DNA of 64,000 nt, taken from NCBI GenBank assembly GCA_941918925.1, contig OW799233.1:142602223-142666222 (forward strand), written 5' to 3'. Below are positions 59,561 to 64,000 of this stretch, piece after piece. Under the pieces are notes generated by a model, which saw nothing but the letters and a program-made list of their open reading frames with translations, was not told the origin of the DNA and did not search any database. How positions within the stretch are numbered: position 1 is the stretch's first letter; each line of letters starts with the position of its first letter. The translations under genes and the position numbers were made by a program. Source of the DNA: Phyto melanocephala (lineage: Eukaryota; Arthropoda; Insecta; Diptera; Rhinophoridae).

Positions 59561-59749
59561 AAATAGGTTAGGTTTTGGGTACTTCACCCATAAACCATTG
59601 AGATTTCCCTGTAAGAGATAGAATATAAAAACAGGGAGAAGTCATTTGAAATATGAGTGCGATAAATAAAAGATAAATGCGATAAATGTAGAGAAAGCTA
59701 GAGATATAAAAGAATGTCTGTTATGCAAATTTTCAGAATCCTAGTATGG

Positions 59750-61560
59750 TCAATATTGCTCTTTGACCGTGCGTGAAAAGTGTAGAAAGACATTCAATTA
59801 CATATTTATCAAAGAGCAGAAATTGTTTTGCAGTAAAAGCCGGGAGGTGACAATGTTAATATTGCACCATCTAATCTCCACCTTCATAGAAACGGCACTT
59901 CGTAATCAACGATCTAATACCGCATTGATCGGTTAAGATGCCTACTAATACCTTTAGATATTTTTTCTCCAAAGTTAGAAGTATTTTCATACTCCTCGGT
60001 GATATTGCTTTTATCCAATTTTGTAGTGTTATTTCCGTAAAATGTCCCTTAATCTTGCAGCAGAGATCGCAATCTTACCATAGAGCTACACTGAGATTAT
60101 AGCAAAAGCAGTTTCCATATCAAACCTTCTTTGTGTAAGCTCGTCTGCCACTTCATTCCCAAGAGTGACAAAGTGACCTGGGACCTAGGGTATCCATATG
60201 TTGCCAGCTGTTCTTCAAAGAAAGCTGAATGCTTTCACTACTGACTTAACCAAGCTTCTAAAGCAGCTTAACTGTCGACATAAATAGTTAAGTGCTCCAC
60301 AACTAGTTGATTCACGGCATTGACAAAATTTGTGTCTTCCCTAGTTGCAAAAATGTCCGCCTAAATATACCGGCTCCAGTTCCAGAATCAATTTTTTATC
60401 CAGCAGTTTATATTGAAATTCACACGAAGAGCAAATTATCATTTATTCGTACTACTATTTCCGGGATGGTGGTTTCAACCATAGTTGTAAATAAACCCGA
60501 ACAACAGTGATAGATATTCCGCTCTATCGATTACATTCTTTAGATGATTAACTCGTCCTGTTCAAAATTTCGAGTTATACCAGGCACATGATTCTCTTAG
60601 TTTAGTGAACTCTTTACTGTTAAACATTACGCATATAATTCCAGATGCAGAAAATTTAGTACGATATTAAGAGCAGCTACTCGTAGGCAGTTCTCTGTAC
60701 CTTGTTTAAAACCTTAAGACGGTAACAACTAGTGGTGACGTTTTTTCAAAGCAAACATCCATATATAGGGATTGGTTGGATTATTGCCATGCATAGCCAA
60801 TGAACGGCAATAGGTTTGAACCTTCAAACTTTTTCCTACAGGATTTTTTCATAGATGTTCAGCATTAAGTTTCTTTTTGACTCGTTACTGTTAGTATGCA
60901 GTCGGAATATGAAAAAGTTATCGTAAAAGACCGGACAACGTCATGGAGTACACCTTTAACCAATTTACACTTTAAGATATACGTGTTGATAGGTACTAAG
61001 AAATGTGGTGTCAAGTGACCTTCTAATATGAAAATCTATTAGTATTCCACCGTCTTGAATAGAAAAACGACAGACTGATAGAACTTAAATCCTTCCACCT
61101 TGAATGGCTTGGGTTTCCTGCTTTAAAGATGAATACGACTATTACTCCTACTATTACTACCAAGAGAAGATAACACTTAAAAAAGATCGGAAAGCAGCTG
61201 GGATAACCTTGACCTTAACATCCGTAGCTTTGCTGGGATAGTACTATTTGGTGCATGCAATCTTCCTTTTAAGCTATTTCTCCTTCACTATAAATATCGT
61301 CCAGGTTTGTAAAGTAAGTAAGAGTTTCGAAATTTGTTTCAGTTCAAGATCTCTTCGGACGGTGCACATAATTTTCGAGTATTTGAAAAGTATCCATTCT
61401 AATTTTCCCACCTCATTGAATTCATCAATTGATTTGCCAAAAATTTAATTAGAAATCCGTTTCGCCATTTTAAAGTTGTGGTAATCAGACCTTAGTTTGG
61501 TTTGTTGTTATTGTTGTATAGCTTCCTTGATTCGATCCTGAGTTCATCCAGATATTGACC
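59750..61560 (-). pseudogene. Decayed non-LTR retrotransposon ORF2 (I/Jockey type)
   Basis: On the minus strand, with many stops and frame changes, short blocks keep the order of an ORF2 3' part: VQRTAYE-like and AALNIVLNFLHLELYA (end of the reverse transcriptase/connection, near 60740-60620), a VDS-AALEAWL block near 60275-60240 and IWIP*VPGHFVTLGNEVADE near 60190-60130 (RNase H, with GNEVADEL holding the last catalytic Asp), then LVGILTDQC near 59960-59920 (C-terminal region). It resembles, but is far older than, the copy at 14465-15272. The 5' limit is uncertain. Confidence 0.5.
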
Positions 61561-62874
61561 CTACGGGTTAGGACAGAATTATTCGAATTTAAATTTTTTA
61601 TGGAAATGGTAAAATTTAATAAGTCACAAACCAACATTTAAAATATATCAAACCCATTACACCCGAAAACTTGATAAAAGTACGGAAAAAGTGTAAGAGC
61701 GCGTGCATTTTTGTAAGTGTAAATCAAAAAAATGTGCTCTGCTTACGGAAATTATCTTTTCCATGCTACCTAAAGCATTGTTTAGCACACAAAACCCAAC
61801 ACCCCATACCACATTGTTCTAATTTTTAAAGGATAATATTTGATGGTCTTATCCTCATAATCTTTGCTGTAATTCCAAACTTTTATAAATCCAATTTATT
61901 ATCTAATAAAAAAAATTAATTAATTTAAAAGCACTTAAAATTTTTACAGCATATTTTATAGCTTTTGATGATATGAAGCACACAAAATTGCTATGGGACG
62001 CAGTGCGTCGTAGTAGTACATAAAAGTGCAGAGCTTTTATGCCAGTAATATTAAATATAAATCAAATAATATTAGTAAGTGTTTGTTTAAGGATTGAAGT
62101 ACTTTCTGACATTAATCGCCTAAAAGCTTTGCACTTACGACTCCAGAAGGAATTACACAATTTTCTGATTAATGTTATAGCTTTTTTGTAGCCATTTCGT
62201 ATTCTCAATATTTTATTAAGCCATAAAAAAGTAAGATAGATGCAGTTCTATTCTAAGACTTTCATACTTACTCTATGTGCAAATATAACAGATTCTTGTA
62301 CAGTATGACATATAGTGGAATAACAATTGCAAAAATAAGTTAAAGAATATTATTATTAATGTCAGTTTAGAGCCAGCAAATTCTATTAACTTTTATAAGG
62401 GTAATCAATATTAACCAACACAAAAAACAATGTACTTATATCTAAAATTTTGATAAAACTAAATATAGACTTAAAAATATTAAGCAAATATTTAGCATAA
62501 CTTTAACTTTCGCAAAAACTTTTAATACAATTAAAAATCTTAATAGAAGATCAGAATCGAGTAACTACTGGAGTGTATTATGTACCCAAAAAAGAGTAAC
62601 TGCACGATACTTGGCAGTCAATTACTTAACAATTTACCACAAAACATGGCTTACTCTGGAGACTCAATTTTCACATACTCTTTGGAGTATATAATATTGT
62701 TTAATAGAACTTAAAGGATTAAGGTTTATCAACACAGACAAGCGATTTTATATATCTGCAACGAAAAAAATCTATTGGCATCAAATCTTTTAAATAATTA
62801 TTACTTGTATTCGAAAACAAAATATTGTTACAGAATGACTATCGTGATCATGTAGCAAGTACGTTTTTTCTTTG
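61561..62874. other. Intron sequence, nothing recognised
   Basis: AT-rich intron sequence; no coding or element ends recognised. Confidence 0.5.
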
Positions 62875-63184
62875 CATGAAGGTAGCGTTATAGGCGAAAA
62901 TAGTTTGGAAAAATTTTTTTTTATTTTATTTTTAATTTCATTTTAAATGTCCATCCTAGATGGATTCCGAAAAAAATTACGGATAATTTATTTTCCTTAA
63001 CCCAATCTATAAGGACATCAAATAAAAGGGTTTGACTAGACCAAAAACGGCATCGGAGATAATAAAGTAAATTTGCGTAAGACTTACAATCTAAAAGCTA
63101 CGATTTAGTAATTATACCTTAGTAGATAATGGTAAAGGGTACTTTCATATTTTGCACTGCCGTACACAGCACTCTTGCTTGTTT
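62875..63184 (+). mobile_element. Family B 3' part in the Sox100B intron
   Basis: gcgttataggcgaaaatagt, gggtttgactagaccaaaaa, acaatctaaaagctacgatt, taaagggtactttcatattt and cagcactcttgcttgttttt follow the 3' half of family B; the hairpin is decayed. Confidence 0.6.
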
Positions 63185-63425
63185 TTTATATGACTGTGTA
63201 GCCTAGCTAACATATGGTTCTAAAAATGCAATTAGAATTAAAAATAGATTCAGTCTTATAAGATTAAATTCTTTCCTACGAAATATGGAACCATTTTTAA
63301 ATCAACAAAAATCAACACGCATTATTATGATGCAGCATTACACTTTATGTAAAAATAATTTATATTAAAGAGTAATAGAAAATCTTTAAAAACGTATTTA
63401 AGCAACATAAAATCTACGTACTTAC

Positions 63426-63572
63426 TTCCATAATTTTCCTAGGGACTTGCTTAGTTCGGAATTTTGTAAATGTGGATGTTGTTGAGACATTACTCGCCTA
63501 GCTGCTTGAGCCCATACCATAAAAGCGTTCATCGGCCGTTTAATATGTTCCTTTTTACGATCTGATGGTTGC
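63426..63572 (-). CDS. Sox100B: Sox100B (SoxE) exon encoding first half of the HMG box
   Basis: This internal exon encodes about 49 residues, starting QPSDRKKEH and containing the SRY-type HMG signature [15 protein letters not shown], then [15 protein letters not shown]. The protein would be a nuclear HMG-box transcription factor of group E (fly Sox100B, vertebrate SOX8/9/10), which binds and bends DNA in the minor groove. On the minus strand the acceptor reads tatgcttacag and the donor is GTAAGT directly after the codon fragment AA. The exon begins with the last base of a codon and ends in phase 2; the next exon supplies an A that restores Lys and continues NLKDSDKQPF. The split after LGKLWK is where I recall vertebrate SOX9 also carrying an intron. 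The stretch preceding Gln in the same frame is intronic. The upstream exon was not identified and is probably outside the window. Confidence 0.93.
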
Positions 63573-63573
63573 C

Positions 63574-64000
63574 TGTAAGCATATAAATATAGAAAGAAGC
63601 ATAAATCTTTTATGCGGGAAATAAAAAAAAAACATTTTTTTATGTTCATTTGTGTGCCGTCAAAACCCTATTTAGAATCCTACAGGTACTACTTACTCTT
63701 TTGTATAACGATTATTTATTGCTAATAACAGTAGCATAAACAAGCTCATTACACGTGTTCAACTCTAGAAGACACATTCCGCCACAAAATTATATTATCA
63801 ATCTTGGTTGTTTTAATATTTAAATGTACATGTAATTTATTATTCTACTTTTAAATGTTTTTGAATCTTCTTTTTTTTTGTTAAAGTAAATTAAAAAAAC
63901 TATATGTTTTTAACCAACAGTATCAAATGTCGCAGCTGCTCTTGTACGTCAAAACTGTTTGCTTCGTAGATTTTCATGCTGCCATAATTCGCAAACATAA
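63574..64000 (-). other. Sequence 5' of the Sox100B HMG exon
   Basis: No exon encoding the expected SoxE dimerisation region is recognisable. Two weak open segments exist on the minus strand: 63749-63697, which ends at a GTAAGT donor in phase 2, and 63998-63904, which reads MFANYGSMKIYEANSFDVQE before continuing to a stop. Neither matches Sox proteins. Confidence 0.35.

Larger units (their letters stand above)
53861..63425 (-). other. Sox100B: Sox100B HMG-box intron (9565 bp), rich in mobile elements
   Basis: The intron is bounded by GTAAGT at 63425-63420 and by ...tttgcag ending at 53861. It contains, from the 3' end of the gene outward, a family A element (54095-54899), a family C element (55707-57582), a CCCAGCAAA-type MITE (57660-58046), a SINE tail fragment (58147-58290), a decayed non-LTR element (about 59750-61560) and a family B 3' end (62875-63184). 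These add up to roughly half of the intron. Confidence 0.85.

Noticed and set aside
63697..63749. A 17-codon minus-strand frame ending at a GTAAGT donor in the phase required by the Sox100B HMG exon
   Set aside because: It encodes a hydrophobic leader (MSLFMLLLLAINNRYTK), unlike any SoxE N-terminus, and would omit the dimerisation region. The phase match alone is weak.

Overview
The window is AT-rich animal DNA, almost certainly from a higher (schizophoran, probably calyptrate) fly. It holds a split Sox100B-type SoxE gene, low gene density, and many interspersed repeats whose ends resemble the Drosophila INE-1/DINE-1 (Helentron-associated) elements. The only host gene I can support is Sox100B on the minus strand. 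An HMG-box exon (63572-63426) is joined across a 9.6 kb intron to a long last exon (53860-52015). The 5' coding part, which should hold the SoxE dimerisation region, is probably beyond base 64000.

Nearly everything else is transposable-element sequence. Three repeat families (called A, B and C here) share a subterminal palindrome at the 5' end, a GTCTGTCCG-type microsatellite, and a 3' hairpin of the form TTCGGCACGGCCGAA followed by a CTTACTTGTT end. Their middles differ: A (12386, 17790, 43478 partial, 49733, 54095) has a T-rich core; B (1246, 5742, 20621, 28424, 29056 reverse, 33605, 38168, 48410, 62875) is about 1.1 kb; C (7924, 22256 reverse, 25414 reverse, 30645, 35080 reverse fragment, 55707) carries a 288-bp internal repeat and, in some copies, a nested mariner MITE.

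Layout: 0-5 kb has a Penelope-like 3' end (GIY-YIG), a B element holding a tRNA-derived SINE and a mariner remnant, and a hAT element with an 8-bp target duplication. 5-12 kb has B and C elements and a mariner transposase remnant. 12-19 kb has A elements, a non-LTR RNase H remnant, a Helitron 3' end with a 122-bp tandem array, and a SINE split by an A element. 20-35 kb has B and C elements, the best mariner (DD41D type) pseudogene, a second hAT with an 8-bp duplication, and a PIF/Harbinger-like MITE. 37-49 kb has an uncharacterised 1.9 kb inverted-terminal-repeat element, a second PIF-like MITE, two adjacent Helitrons, a 1.6 kb piggyBac-type element in TTAA, and a Harbinger transposase exon. 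49.7-64 kb is the Sox100B locus; its HMG intron is filled with A, C and B elements, a MITE, a SINE and a decayed non-LTR element.

Nested insertions give a relative order: B is older than the SINE, and the SINE is older than A. Two insertions have paralogous empty sites inside the window (mariner MITE in C copies; piggyBac in a duplicated repeat), so target duplications can be read directly. No tRNA, rRNA, CRISPR or bacterial-type feature was seen. All boundaries were read by eye; repeat names refer to families as generally known, not to a database search.
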